From Paguma larvata (taxonomy: Eukaryota > Chordata > Mammalia > Carnivora > Viverridae): DNA of 64,000 nt. The translations under genes were made by a program, and so were the position numbers. The notes beneath the pieces were generated by a model. That model made no database searches and was not told the origin of the DNA. It saw nothing but the letters and a program-made list of their open reading frames with translations. Location: NCBI GenBank assembly GCA_030068075.1, contig CM057839.1, positions 46,776,960 through 46,840,959 on the forward strand, read 5' to 3'. Positions 10,272 to 20,501 of this stretch are shown here, one piece after another; within the stretch, counting starts at the first letter, position 1; each line of letters begins with the position of its first letter.

Positions 10272-12279
10272 TTAAGTTAATTATTTAGAAATAAAATCAT
10301 TCTGAACTGAATTTATCCACCAGTGAGTTGATACATCACACGGACATATAGCATTTCACTATAAGTGCTAAGATAGTGTATTTTTTTATTGTCCTTAGAA
10401 CATAAAATAATATGTATAGAAGGCATTCTGGTTTCAACCTCTCTTCCTATTTGGTTAGACCCATATTTAATTTTTCCTTACCTGAATTATAGAGTATTTG
10501 CATAGAGCTTCTCTTAAGAAGCAGCTGGCAAAAACTGACATACAGATGTTTGTACCCTCTTATCTTTCACAACACATGACTTAGTTCAATTACACCTAAC
10601 TGTGTGACTTTTAGCAATGTGTTGAGACATTGGTAGATTTTACCACCTTTGCTATCATCGCATAGTTCATGATAAATAAGTGATTCATGGTGTATGTTTT
10701 TGGAAATATAAAGTACAGGTTTTCTTTGTTATATTATTTCTGATTTTTAAATAATCTTACTTTTTTACAAAAAATATAATTTTTACTAAACAAACCAATC
10801 ATCATGTGAGTTTTTTCTTTTGCAAGTAACTTTTCTGTGCCTAGAGCAAATTTAAGTTGAATTGTTCAATTTCTCTCCTCTTCAGAACATACACTTTTTG
10901 TTGCAATGGCCTATGAAAGTGGAGATTGTCAGCTTAGTGACAACTAGAACTCTAAACTGAAGTTAACTTCTGACCTCATGCGGGCATATCAATGCAGATA
11001 ACTGATAAGACAATCAAATGAACAAAAAAGTTGAAAGTGCGCCAGGTTGAATTTTATAGTTATAACAATTAATGTAATTAGTTGTTTGGGAATCCTTTTT
11101 TTTCTTTAACAATGTAACTTATGAATCGAAACCTTAGCTTTACTGATGGCAATGTTTTAATTTATTCAAAATTGGCTTCTTATTCAAATTCACTAATTAC
11201 TGAGCAAATTTAGTTCCATTATTTCAAAACAGATTTAAAAATTTCACCAATATCTCCCATCTTTACAATGATGAGGTGGGGATTGATATTTCTGTGTCTG
11301 TCTGTCTTTACAGACAAAGCCCTTCAGCAATAGTTACTGGTGTCTGAGTTAAATTCTGGCAGCCAAGTAGCACATAGTTTTCCTGATTCACTCTTCCCAG
11401 CTCTGCTGATCAAAGGAGCTGGCCATTTGTTTCCTCGGGAGAGGAAAACATCATTCTGGTAATACGCATCCTTTTGCACTCAGCAGGCACTCAACAGTCT
11501 TGATTTCTTCTGACTTTTCTTTATTGAAGATTCCACAAATACCTTTGTTGCATTGCCACTTTGCTTTTGGGCTCTTAGAGAAACTTACTTATAAGTCAAA
11601 CCTATTATAATGTCCACCCTTCTCATACATCTAGAGACTGGAGTAGGGTGGAAAGAAATGGTCTCTATATCATTTCTAATTTTCTTTTTGCCAAAAACCT
11701 TTATTTTCCTCTCATCTTGGAGTTCTTTCCTTCCTCCCTTGGGGCATAAAGACGATAAAAGCATATTGCAGGATGTTGTTTTACTAACCACCTTTTTTCT
11801 TTTTTGTGTAAAATTTTATGACAAGTTGACAAAAATCATTTTTTCGAACAACAGTGTTTACAACACTAACTCTCATTAATAGATATTACAAAGATGATTA
11901 AAAGCAGAAGAAAATTCATCTCAGTGGGAAGACTAGATTGCAAGAAGGAACAAGCAAATAAAATGATAAATATAAAGTGTAAATGGTGATTGACTGCAAA
12001 AAATTAATTTGAGTTTCAAAAGTTTTCAAACTAAGACACCAAATAAATTAATACACAGGAGGGAGGTGATGAGAATCAATTTGTTAAAAACCTGTGTATT
12101 ACTTGAAATGAGAAGACAGAGAGTGATTAACTTCAAATACTAAAAAAAAAGATAGGCATTTAAAAATTTCTTCAGTAAATATTTTTTAAAATGGGATAGT
12201 AGTGTTCAAGTTTCAGATAACTTTGAATGACTTGTTGGTGAAAATTTTTTTTAAAAAGAAAGAAATTAAGACAAACATA
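10272..12279. other. Unassigned sequence
   Basis: About 2 kb without a namable repeat apart from A- and T-rich runs. The open frames near 11,585-11,880 overlap on opposite strands and lack domains. It could be ordinary single-copy sequence. The part after 11,880 is A-rich and may be the decayed 5' extension of the L1 that follows. Confidence 0.5.
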
Positions 12280-14080
12280 CATGGAAAGCCACAAGGATGG
12301 GGAAGTACAAACAAGATGACAAATTCAGAGAAAAAAATATAAACACATTTGTGTAAATACAAACAAATAGGTCAAGGAAGAAAGTATAACACAAATTAGA
12401 AAATATTACAAACTGATCATGAAAATTGATAACTTGTGGATCAATACATGTAATAAATGTCAGTCATTTTGTTAACACAAGTGAAAAGAACACACGATCC
12501 TCTTAATAGATGCACAATATACATTTGAAAAAAGTCAACACTCATACGCGACACAAAAAATCTCAGCAAAGTAGGAATAGTTTTTTTTTTAATTTTGATA
12601 ATATACCAATGAAGGTCTACAGTACTCCTAACTTTTAATAAAATATTGAGTTACTTTTCCCTGATTCAGAAATGAAGGATGGATCATTTCATCACTTCAA
12701 CACTTTCCTTAGGATTGTAGCTAGTATTCTAAGACAAGAAAGACCAATAAGAGTTATTAACAACCCTAAAATGAGTAAAATTATCATCCAAAGATAATTT
12801 GCTATTATTTTGTTAAAATTAACTCAAACTGCCTAAGTCAATGGAGAACTATCCCCTACCCGGGCTATCGGATCTAAGATCATCAACATATAAGTTCTCT
12901 TATTACTCATCAACAGGTTCTAAAAATCTAATGAAAATAGTACAGGTTTGTGAGAACTCGCAAAGACTGATTTTCAATATCTATGGCAACACAGTTGCCT
13001 GGAGTAATTAAGATATTTAAAAAGACCATGAACAAGATGCAGTAAGAAATATGGTTTACCAGATATCAAACATCATAAAGCTATATTAAATAAGACAATA
13101 TTATATGTGTCTAGGGATAAATGATTTAATGAATGATCAAAAACAGACCAATATAATTAAAGCAGAAGATCACAGTGAAAAAATATTTGTGATAAGTTTC
13201 ACTACACTGAAATTAGGCATATCTGGCTATATAAAATAGAAGACATTTCAATACATACTGATAATAAGAGATAAAGAATTCCTAAACCACTGAAGAAAAA
13301 ACTCCAGCTTCTTAATATGAAAATGGCTGCGTATTTGAAATGGATATATAGAAGAATAAACCTATATGCAATATAAGTCTGAAACTCCTTGACGTTAGTT
13401 ATCAAGGAACTGCAAAGGAAAGCCCATTAGATATACACCAGCTTGGCAAACATTTTAGAAACTGAATAACTTTAAGCATTGGTGACAATGTGGAGAAATG
13501 AAATACCTACTGTAGAAAGTGATGAATTTTCATAAATTCACTTTGGGAACCACTCTTACATTGTCTAATAATTATAAAAAGGAAGTCCTCTATAACATAG
13601 CAATTCCATAGCTACATTTATTTCAGAGAAGAACTTCTACACGTGCACCAGAAAAAAAATGCCAAAAAAGTAGTAACCAGAAACATCCATTGGTAGCAGT
13701 ATAGAAAACGGAATGCAATACTGTCATATATAGGACACCATATAGAATGAATTGTTGCTTAATGGGACAATATTGAGAATCTAAGGAACATACTATTAAC
13801 TAAATAGATAGTCTCAGAGTGCATATACATATATATATACATATATATATATATATATTCTAACTATCTAAATTTCAAAAGCATGAAAAATTAAATATTC
13901 TGTAGTGAATGATATAAATATATGTGGCAAAATCATAAAGAGGAAGAATAGAATGGCAAACACAGAAGAATAGTTTGCTTTGACAAGGCAGAGAATGGAA
14001 TGGAATCTAGCACAGTATACATGCTCTCTATATATGATTAGAATGTATTTTTCCTTAAGCTAGGTCATGAATACACTACT
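12280..14080 (+). mobile_element. Highly decayed L1 (ORF2 reverse-transcriptase region to 3' UTR)
   Basis: Segments appear in L1 order. 'cctcttaatagatgcacaata' and 'tctcagcaaagtaggaatag' come first, then 'catcacttcaacactttcctt' and 'aagctatattaaataagac'. The C-terminal zone follows ('ggtgacaatgtggagaaatg', 'catagcaattccatagctac', 'catccattggtagcag'). An (AT)n run at 13,826-13,858 lies in the 3' part. Divergence is much higher than in the L1 at 8.5 kb, so this is probably a separate and older L1M/HAL1-like copy. The call rests on the order of many weak matches. Confidence 0.7.
13826..13858. repeat. (AT)n microsatellite
   Basis: Two short ATATAC blocks, then an (AT)n run. Confidence 0.85.
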
Positions 14081-14216
14081 ATATTTTGCATCTTCTTCAC
14101 CCTAATATATGATTCAATATTAACATATAAATGTATATCAATACAATATGAAACATTGGCTATATATTTAGTAAGTAATCAATATTTAATTAAAATATTA
14201 TTAAAGACAGCTTTTT

Positions 14217-14434
14217 GGGGTGCCTGGGTGACTCTGTCGGTTGAGCAACTGACTCTTGACTTCAGCTTAGGTCATGATCTCAAAGTTTTTGGGTTTGAAT
14301 CCCGTAGTGTGCTCTGTGCTGACAGCAAGGAGCCTGATGGGGATTATCTCTCTCATTCTGTCTCTCCCCCTACCCAGCTCTGTCTCTCAAAATAAGTAAA
14401 TAAACATTAAAAAATAAATAAATAAATAAATAAA
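14217..14434 (+). mobile_element. Felid SINE, plus strand
   Basis: The head GGGGTGCCTGGGTGACTCTG has a mutated A box. The body contains TCATGATCTCAAAG and a degraded B box (GGTTTGAATCCC). The tail is AAATAAGTAAATAAACATT followed by a (TAAA)n expansion. Confidence 0.95.
14405..14434. repeat. (TAAA)n in SINE tail
   Basis: About six AAAT units grew from the SINE A-tail, a common place for microsatellite birth. Confidence 0.9.
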
Positions 14435-14486
14435 TGAGATTTTTTTAATTAGCCAAAAAAATCTGGCAGTTATATAACAGGTTAAA

Positions 14487-14510
14487 AACAAAACAAAACA
14501 AAACAAAACA
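14487..14510. repeat. (AAAAC)n microsatellite
   Basis: Four to five AAAAC units in an A-rich stretch. Confidence 0.9.
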
Positions 14511-14715
14511 ACAACAGCAAAAAACTAGCCTGACTAAATTTAATGGCAAATGCAATATTTCATTTTGGTTAGATTGGTTAAAGTGAAGAATCTCTGAGAG
14601 GAAATAAAGAAAGATGATAAAATATTGACACAGTGTGTCATCAATTACCCTCTAACATCAAGGTAGGAACTGTAACTTTGTTCTATTGGTGGTTAAATGC
14701 AGTGTGTATCTTGCT

Positions 14716-14920
14716 TTTTAAAAAATGTATTTATTCATTTTAGAGAGAGAGAGAGAGAGCAAGCATACAGGGGAGGGATGGACAGAGAGAGAATCACAGG
14801 CAGGCACCGCACTGTCAGTGCAGAGCTTGATATGGGGCTCCAACTCACCGACCATGAGATCATGACCTGAGCCCAAACCAAGAATTGGCTGCTCAACTGA
14901 CTGAGCCACCCAGGCGCCTG
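14716..14920 (-). mobile_element. Felid SINE, minus strand
   Basis: The T-rich tail side is followed by (GA)n, then a body with CACTGTCAGTGCAGAGC. The head is ACTGACTGAGCCACCCAGGCGCC. Short flanking similarity (tgtatctt / tgtatatt) may be a worn TSD. Confidence 0.95.
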
Positions 14921-16853
14921 ACTGTATATTTTTCAACTACAGGCCTAATATGATACTAAGGTAAAATTGCTGTTTAAAATATCAATAGTTACCCTTAATA
15001 TTTTCAATGTTAATAAAGATGTTTAATAAGAAAATTGCCTAGCAGTGAAAAGAGGACTTCGTGGAATAATCTGGAGATTGATATCAGAAATTCTTAGATT
15101 CACTTCTCAGCAATTCTTCTAAGTCTTGCAAAATCAAACTCCCCTCCCCCATAGTTTCTCAAATTCCATTGTGATTAATGTTTGTTTTAGCAAGATCACA
15201 TGGGTAAAATATACCCATAATGTTCAGTTACCACAAAGAGTTCTCTTGGATTACAGTTTCTGCTTGTGCTCTCTGACCAAAGAGAAAATGGAGGCCATTT
15301 TCCTCCCACCAGTGGTTAATGCCCTCCCAATGGGTACTCTCAAAGGGACTCACATGTACATAGTAAAGACTACAGTGCTTTGACTTAGCAAGTAGTTACT
15401 TATTATTAAATTATATATATATTATTTTCTGAACATTCAGGGATAAAATACACTATAGGCAATTAAAAATCATTATTGACTATGTAATGATAACTGGAGT
15501 CGTAATAAATTATCAATCTCCAACCTCAGGAATTTATGAAATAAGATACATATTATTTCAAAGACAATTTCAAAGTGAGTGCAATATTGAAGAAATATAT
15601 AATTTAAATGACTGATATAATTGTTTGCCCACTTTACAGTTGTTCTTCTTAGGTTCCTCGCCCAAACTATGGGAGTGATATTCCCCAATCTAAAAGAGAA
15701 ATAAACTGTTCACTCCAATATCCTTGAAGAATGAAAACACCAGTAAAATGCTTCAGATACAAACAATAGAAGAAAAAAGAAAATGTCAACAAGCTTAAAT
15801 AGTAACTATAATAGAAGAATTCTTTAAAGAGCCCTTCAGAAACGCTAAAGTACAAATATCCATCTTTCAGGTTCTTTAGTATTTCGGTCCTGACCAAGGA
15901 CAAATAAAGACCAGAGCATATTACCAATTGCTTTGTTAAAAGCTGAATCCCTCTCTTTTCTTTTGCTTGCCACAGCGCAGTAAGTTTCCTGAATGATAAA
16001 CAAGTTTTTTTTTTTTTTACATGTGATCTGAATATATTTTAAGAAGAATAAAAATGTGTACTATTTGAAAAAAAAATTCTGGTGATTATCACATTGCAGA
16101 AGCGTTATTTGTGATACTATCTTGTTAGACATTGCAGGCATTAGAAATTAATTTTTAAGCTTTTGCTCTCATTTAATTAATCAGAGAAAAAAATTCCTAT
16201 TTAATATTTAAACAAACTGTTTAAACATTAAACACCAACTCTTCTTCTTCTTTTTTTTTCAAATATACAACTGATACAAAGGCTGTGTGGGAATTAGTTT
16301 TCAATTCTTCCATTTAATGTCCACGTTCCCCGTGGAACAAGATGTAACACTAATTTGTCAGCATATGCCACTGCTAATCAGCGCAGGTAAAATCAATTGT
16401 AAATAACTCTTCATTTGTGTATATTTTGTAATAATATGGTCTCAAAGCAAATATAAGTCATTCAATCAACCCCACACACACACACAGACACACATAATAA
16501 TAGTAATAGCAGCAACGGAATTGGTGACAGTAACTTTCCTGTAGGGGATGCATTGCCAAATCTTCTGGCTGCCTTCTGGTCTAGAAACTGTCAGGATATT
16601 CATATTTTTATTATATTAACTACAAGTATCAGCTTCTGGATTTGGAAGCTACATACTGATGAGTCACTGACATCAGATATGGCCACACCATGGCTTAGCA
16701 GCACGCTGGAATCTGAGCAGCCAGAAATTCTACTGTCTCAAGAACTCTTGAGTAGAAATAATATCTTTTTAAGTTTTAATTTTCTCCTTTACAAAAATAG
16801 GAAATTTTGGTTTTATTATATTTCCTACATAATGCTAAGTTTAAAATGTTCAT
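14921..16853. other. Mostly single-copy-looking sequence
   Basis: No gene or clear repeat. The part at about 16,080-16,420 is less repetitive and carries several homeodomain-type TAAT/ATTA words. A (CA)n run is at 16,473-16,494. Confidence 0.5.
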
Positions 16854-17081
16854 GGTGGAGTTCTGGATGCCCATTCGGTTAAGCATCCGACTTCGGCTCA
16901 GGTCATGATCTTATAGTTCATGAGTTCGAGCCCCGCGTCAGGCTCTGTGCTGACAGCTCACAGCCTGGAGCCTGTTTCAGAGTCTCTGTCTCCCTCTCTC
17001 TCTGCCCGTCCCCAGCTCACACTCTGTCTCTGTCTCTCTCTCTCTCTCTCTCAAAAATAAATAAATATTAAAAAAAATTAA
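16854..17081 (+). mobile_element. Felid SINE, plus strand, with 11-bp TSD
   Basis: The head is worn (TTCTGGATGCCCATTCGGTTAA) but the middle is well kept (CGACTTCGGCTCAGGTCATG, GAGTTCGAGCCCCGCGTC). A long (CT)n run precedes TCAAAAATAAATAAATATT. AAAATGTTCAT repeats at 16,843-16,853 and 17,082-17,092. Confidence 0.95.
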
Positions 17082-17309
17082 AAAATGTTCATAGGGCTGC
17101 ATTTTATTTATATTAATGTAACTCCATGTGAAAGTTGAGAGAATTTTTAAAAATCTCTTTTTGATCTCAGTAATTGATAGTAGAAAGAAATTTTTCTGTC
17201 TAGTAGTAGGAAGAGATGGTTAAAATGATGTCTTTATGATATACAGTATGGTAAGTGTCTCTGATATGCTAATTTATAAACATTTTGGATAATTCAGTAC
17301 TGTCTGCAT

Positions 17310-17519
17310 TTTTTTTTAACTTTTAAGTTTATTTATTTTGAGAGAACGTAGGCACAAGCAGGGGAGGGGCAGAGAGAAGGCGAGAGAGAATTCTAAGCAG
17401 GTTCTGCACTGTCAGTGCAAAGCTCAATGGGGAACTTGAATTCATGAACCGTGAGATCATGACCTGAACCAAGATCAAGAGTCAGAAGCTTAACCGACTT
17501 CACCACCCAGGCACTGCTC
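17310..17519 (-). mobile_element. Felid SINE, minus strand
   Basis: Oligo-T is followed by AAGTTTATTTATTTTGAGAGA, then CTGCACTGTCAGTGCAAAGC and a head reading CCGACTTCACCACCCAGGCAC. A short duplication TCTGCAT flanks it. The A-box region carries substitutions (TTCACCACC in place of TGAGCCACC). Confidence 0.93.
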
Positions 17520-18171
17520 TCTGCATGTTTTTTAGAACAAGCATATATTTGAGGAGTAAATACATATATCATAACCCCCAGAAAAGGCTATTTGCTTAGT
17601 ATTCACTATCATAAATAGTCAATGTCATAAAAGTATAGACAAAATTTTTATACTTTGAGAAAATAAAAAGAAGGAAAGGATGAGAATCTGCACTTTCTGT
17701 ATTAACTGATAAACTCTGATTAGAGACAACATATATTTTGTCAACTTTAATTTTCATGTGCTTCACAAATGTTTCTGAGTCTCTCAAAAATAAACTATGG
17801 AACTCTAGTAAGCCATGTGATTCGTGCTTCAAACTTATGTAATTTACATAAGGACATGCTAAATCTTAAATTTACCTTAATATTTCAAACGCTTTTTAAC
17901 TTATTTAAATCAAAGGCATATTAAAATCTAGGCACTGAAAAATAAACAAAAATATTTAAGATTTAAGAATTTTTTTTTCTCTACACAGGGTGTTTGTTTT
18001 TTTTTTTTAATCCACTTCCAACTTTAACTTCTTGAGGCCCTTTATCTATCAGTAAAATAAATGCTTACTTTGATCAAGGCTTCTTACTCAAAGCCCATAG
18101 TAATTAATCACATAAATGCAATGGTTGGCTAACTTTAAATTCTAGTACCCGAGTTATGTTTTAAAGGATGT

Positions 18172-18213
<42 letters not shown>

Positions 18214-18254
18214 CCAATATCAAAGCATTTTGACTAGTGTTATAACTATTCTGT
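17520..18254. other. Unassigned AT-rich sequence with a (GT)n run
   Basis: No gene or namable repeat apart from the (GT)n run at 18,175-18,211. Confidence 0.55.
18175..18211. repeat. (GT)n microsatellite
   Basis: About 18 uninterrupted GT units. A likely length-variable locus. Confidence 0.97.
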
Positions 18255-18261
18255 TACCATG

Positions 18262-18400
18262 GAGAGCAGAGATCAGCAAACTTGTTTTCTAAAGTGCTGA
18301 ACCTTAATAAGCACCTTGGGCTTCTTTGAGCCATAACATCTTTGGTGCAACTTGTCAACTCTGCCATTTCATGATAAAGCAGCCATAAAGTAATAGTGTC
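18262..18400. mobile_element. Possible hAT-type non-autonomous DNA element (MER-like)
   Basis: Words 'gcagagatcagcaaacttg', 'tctaaagtgctgaacctt', 'gggcttctttgagccata' and 'aacttgtcaactctgcc' follow a common mammalian MER element. That element starts like CAGTGGTCGGCAAACT. I cannot name the subfamily, and no terminal repeat pair is clear. Confidence 0.45.
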
Positions 18401-18911
18401 AATGCCAGTGAGGGAATTGTTAGTAATAATCAGTAAATTATTACTAATATATTAGCAAATATATTGGTAAATATATAACATATAGCATATATACAGTAAT
18501 ATGGTAGAGCAAATAAATCCATCAGAAAATGGGGAGAAATATATGAACAGGAAGCCATAATAGGAAAAACACAAAAAGCTAAGAGCTATGTAAAATAATA
18601 TTCAACTCTACTAGTTATTAGAAAAACACAAATTCAAGTTCTACTGAAGAGCTCTTTTCACTAAATTTAAGGATCAACCTCACCCCCCAGATTGTATAAT
18701 GTTGGGAAAAAAAAAAAAAACTAGTATCATATACTGATTGTGTTATATGAAATTGGAACAGCTTGTTTTGATGGCGTTGCCAGAATGATGCAATTCTACT
18801 GAAGAATCCGACTATGAAAATAGTTACTCATATACGGAAATACAGACAAAGATATACACCACCACAGATATGTAGCAAGACAACAGAAAAAACAAAACCT
18901 GTATATTTTTC

Positions 18912-19360
18912 TGTATTCGTTTCCTACCGCTGCCTTAACAAAGTACCATAGACTGCATGGTTTAAAGCAACGGAAATCCATAAGCTCACAGGCTTGAAGT
19001 CTACATCCCAAATTAGGGCACCAGCTGGGCTATGCTCCATATAAAGCCTATAAAGGAGTATCTTACTTTTCCTCATCTCAGCTTCCCATGACAGTGGCCG
19101 TTCCCTGAATTTCTTGAGTTGCGACACTTTAGTCTCTTTTTCTGTTGTTGCATGATGTTTTCCCCATGTGTTTCTCTTCACATTATGTCTCTTGTAAGGA
19201 CACAGATCGTACTGGAATAAGAGACCATCCTACTCCATTCATCTTAGTTAATTGTATCTACAATGACCCTATTTAAATAAATTCATATTCTGAGGTAGTG
19301 GGGGGTTAGGACTTCTTTATCTTCTGGGGGAACACAACACAACTCTCATAAGACCATTAT
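18912..19360 (-). mobile_element. MLT1-type LTR (ERVL-MaLR), minus strand
   Basis: Begins 'tgtattcgtttcctaccgctgcc', then 'aacaaagtaccatagact' and 'ttctcttcacattatgtctc'. It continues with 'gtaaggacacagatcgtactgg' and ends at 'ctgaggtagtggggggttagg'. This is the usual order of a reversed MLT1/MST LTR. It is a solitary LTR with no internal retroviral sequence next to it and it codes for nothing. Open frames across it are spurious. Confidence 0.75.
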
Positions 19361-19465
19361 TTATATATAGTTGGTATATCCAAAAATGCAATACTACACA
19401 ACTAATAAAGTATGAGGTAAAGTCAATGTACGCTAAAATGGAATGATGTTACTAATACATTCTTA

Positions 19466-19672
19466 TTTTAAAATTTACTTTAAAGTTTATTTATATCGAG
19501 AGAGACAGAAACAGCACAAGTGGGGGAGGGGCAGAGACAGAGGGAGAGAGAGTATCCTAGCATTGTTAGCTTGGAGCCTGATGTGGAGCTCGAACTCGCA
19601 AAACTGTGAGATCATGACCTGAGCAGAAACCAGAAGTTGCATGCTTAACTGACTGAGCCATGCAGGCACCCC
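19466..19672 (-). mobile_element. Felid SINE, minus strand
   Basis: Tail TTTAAAGTTTATTTATAT, a GA-rich body, GATGTGGAGCTCGAACTCG (B-box zone), and a head reading CTGACTGAGCCATGCAGGCACCCC. Flanks share 'ttctta' words. First member of a cluster of four SINEs within 1 kb. Confidence 0.94.
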
Positions 19673-19758
19673 AATAGATTCTTAATTTAGAAAGAGGTCA
19701 TAGATCATTATGTATAATATAATTACTTTACTTTAAAAATAAGCAGATGCATATATAC

Positions 19759-19793
19759 TTTTTTTAAGTTTTATTTATTTACTTATTTTTGAT

Positions 19794-19824
<31 letters not shown>

Positions 19825-19922
19825 TGGTGGAAGTACAGAGACAGAGAGGAGAGAGAGAATCCCAAGAAGGCTCTACATTGATACCTTGAGGTCACACAAA
19901 CTCTGAGATCATGACCTAAGTC
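19759..19922 (-). mobile_element. 5'-truncated felid SINE, minus strand
   Basis: Has the T-rich tail, a (GA)n run (19,795-19,819), CCCAAGAAGGCTC and GAGATCATGACCTAAG. It then stops, and the tRNA-like head is missing. An internal deletion also removed part of the CAGTGCAGAGCC region. Confidence 0.9.
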
Positions 19923-20008
19923 CCTGCATATACTTTTACTTATGGATTGTATCTAATTATACATTATATATATACATATATATATAAATGTTTAAATATA
20001 TATGTTTA

Positions 20009-20225
20009 GGGGCGCCTGGGTGGCTCAGTCGGTTGAGCGTCCGACTTTGGCTCAGGTCATGATCTCGCTGTTCCGAGTTCGAGCCTCGCATCGGGCTCTG
20101 TGCTGACAGCTCAGAGCCTGGAGCCTGTCTCAGATTCTGTCTCCCTCTCTGTCTGTGCCCCTCCCCTGCTCATGCTCTCTCTCTCTCTCTCTCTCAAAAA
20201 TAAACATTAAAAAATTAAAAAAAAT
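20009..20225 (+). mobile_element. Young full-length felid SINE with 15-bp TSD
   Basis: The best-preserved copy in the window. It starts GGGGCGCCTGGGTGGCTCAG, with the A box at 20,021-20,032 (TGGCTCAGTCGG) and the B box at 20,077-20,085 (GTTCGAGCC). A (CT)n run and the tail TCAAAAATAAACATT follow. The perfect duplication AAATATATATGTTTA lies at 19,994-20,008 and 20,226-20,240. Intact CpGs and a perfect TSD point to recent insertion. It landed in an AT-rich tandem repeat. Confidence 0.98.
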
Positions 20226-20310
20226 AAATATATATGTTTAAATATATATATAATGTTTAAATATATATATATATTTAAATATATATAATGTTTAAATATG
20301 TATATAATGT
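20226..20310. repeat. AT-rich imperfect tandem repeat
   Basis: Units of roughly 16-25 bp built on TTTAAATATATATATAATG are repeated about four times. They continue the TATA-rich block before the SINE (19,955-20,008). Confidence 0.85.
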
Positions 20311-20311
20311 T

Positions 20312-20501
20312 GGGCACCTAGGTAGCTTAGTCATTTAAGTATCCGATTCTTGATTTCAGTTTAGATCATGATCTCATCTAGCCCTGTGTGGGGATTCAAG
20401 CTGGGCGTGGAACTCAGCTTAAGATTCTCTCTCTCCCTTGCCCTCTGCCCCTCCCCCACTTGCATATGCACACACACACTCTCTCTCTCAAAAAAAAAAA
20501 A
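20312..20501 (+). mobile_element. Diverged Can-SINE, plus strand
   Basis: The head GGGCACCTAGGTAGCTTAGTC is heavily mutated. The middle differs from the other copies (GGGCGTGGAACTCAGCTTAAG), and the CT-rich body ends in (CA)n and oligo-A. It may belong to an older carnivore subfamily. It lies only about 85 bp from the young copy, in the same orientation. The 157-codon open frame starting in it is an artefact. Confidence 0.88.

Noticed and set aside
20021..20085. tRNA-like A and B boxes, possible tRNA gene
   Set aside because: They are the internal Pol III promoter of the tRNA-derived SINE. The full cloverleaf and acceptor stem are not intact.
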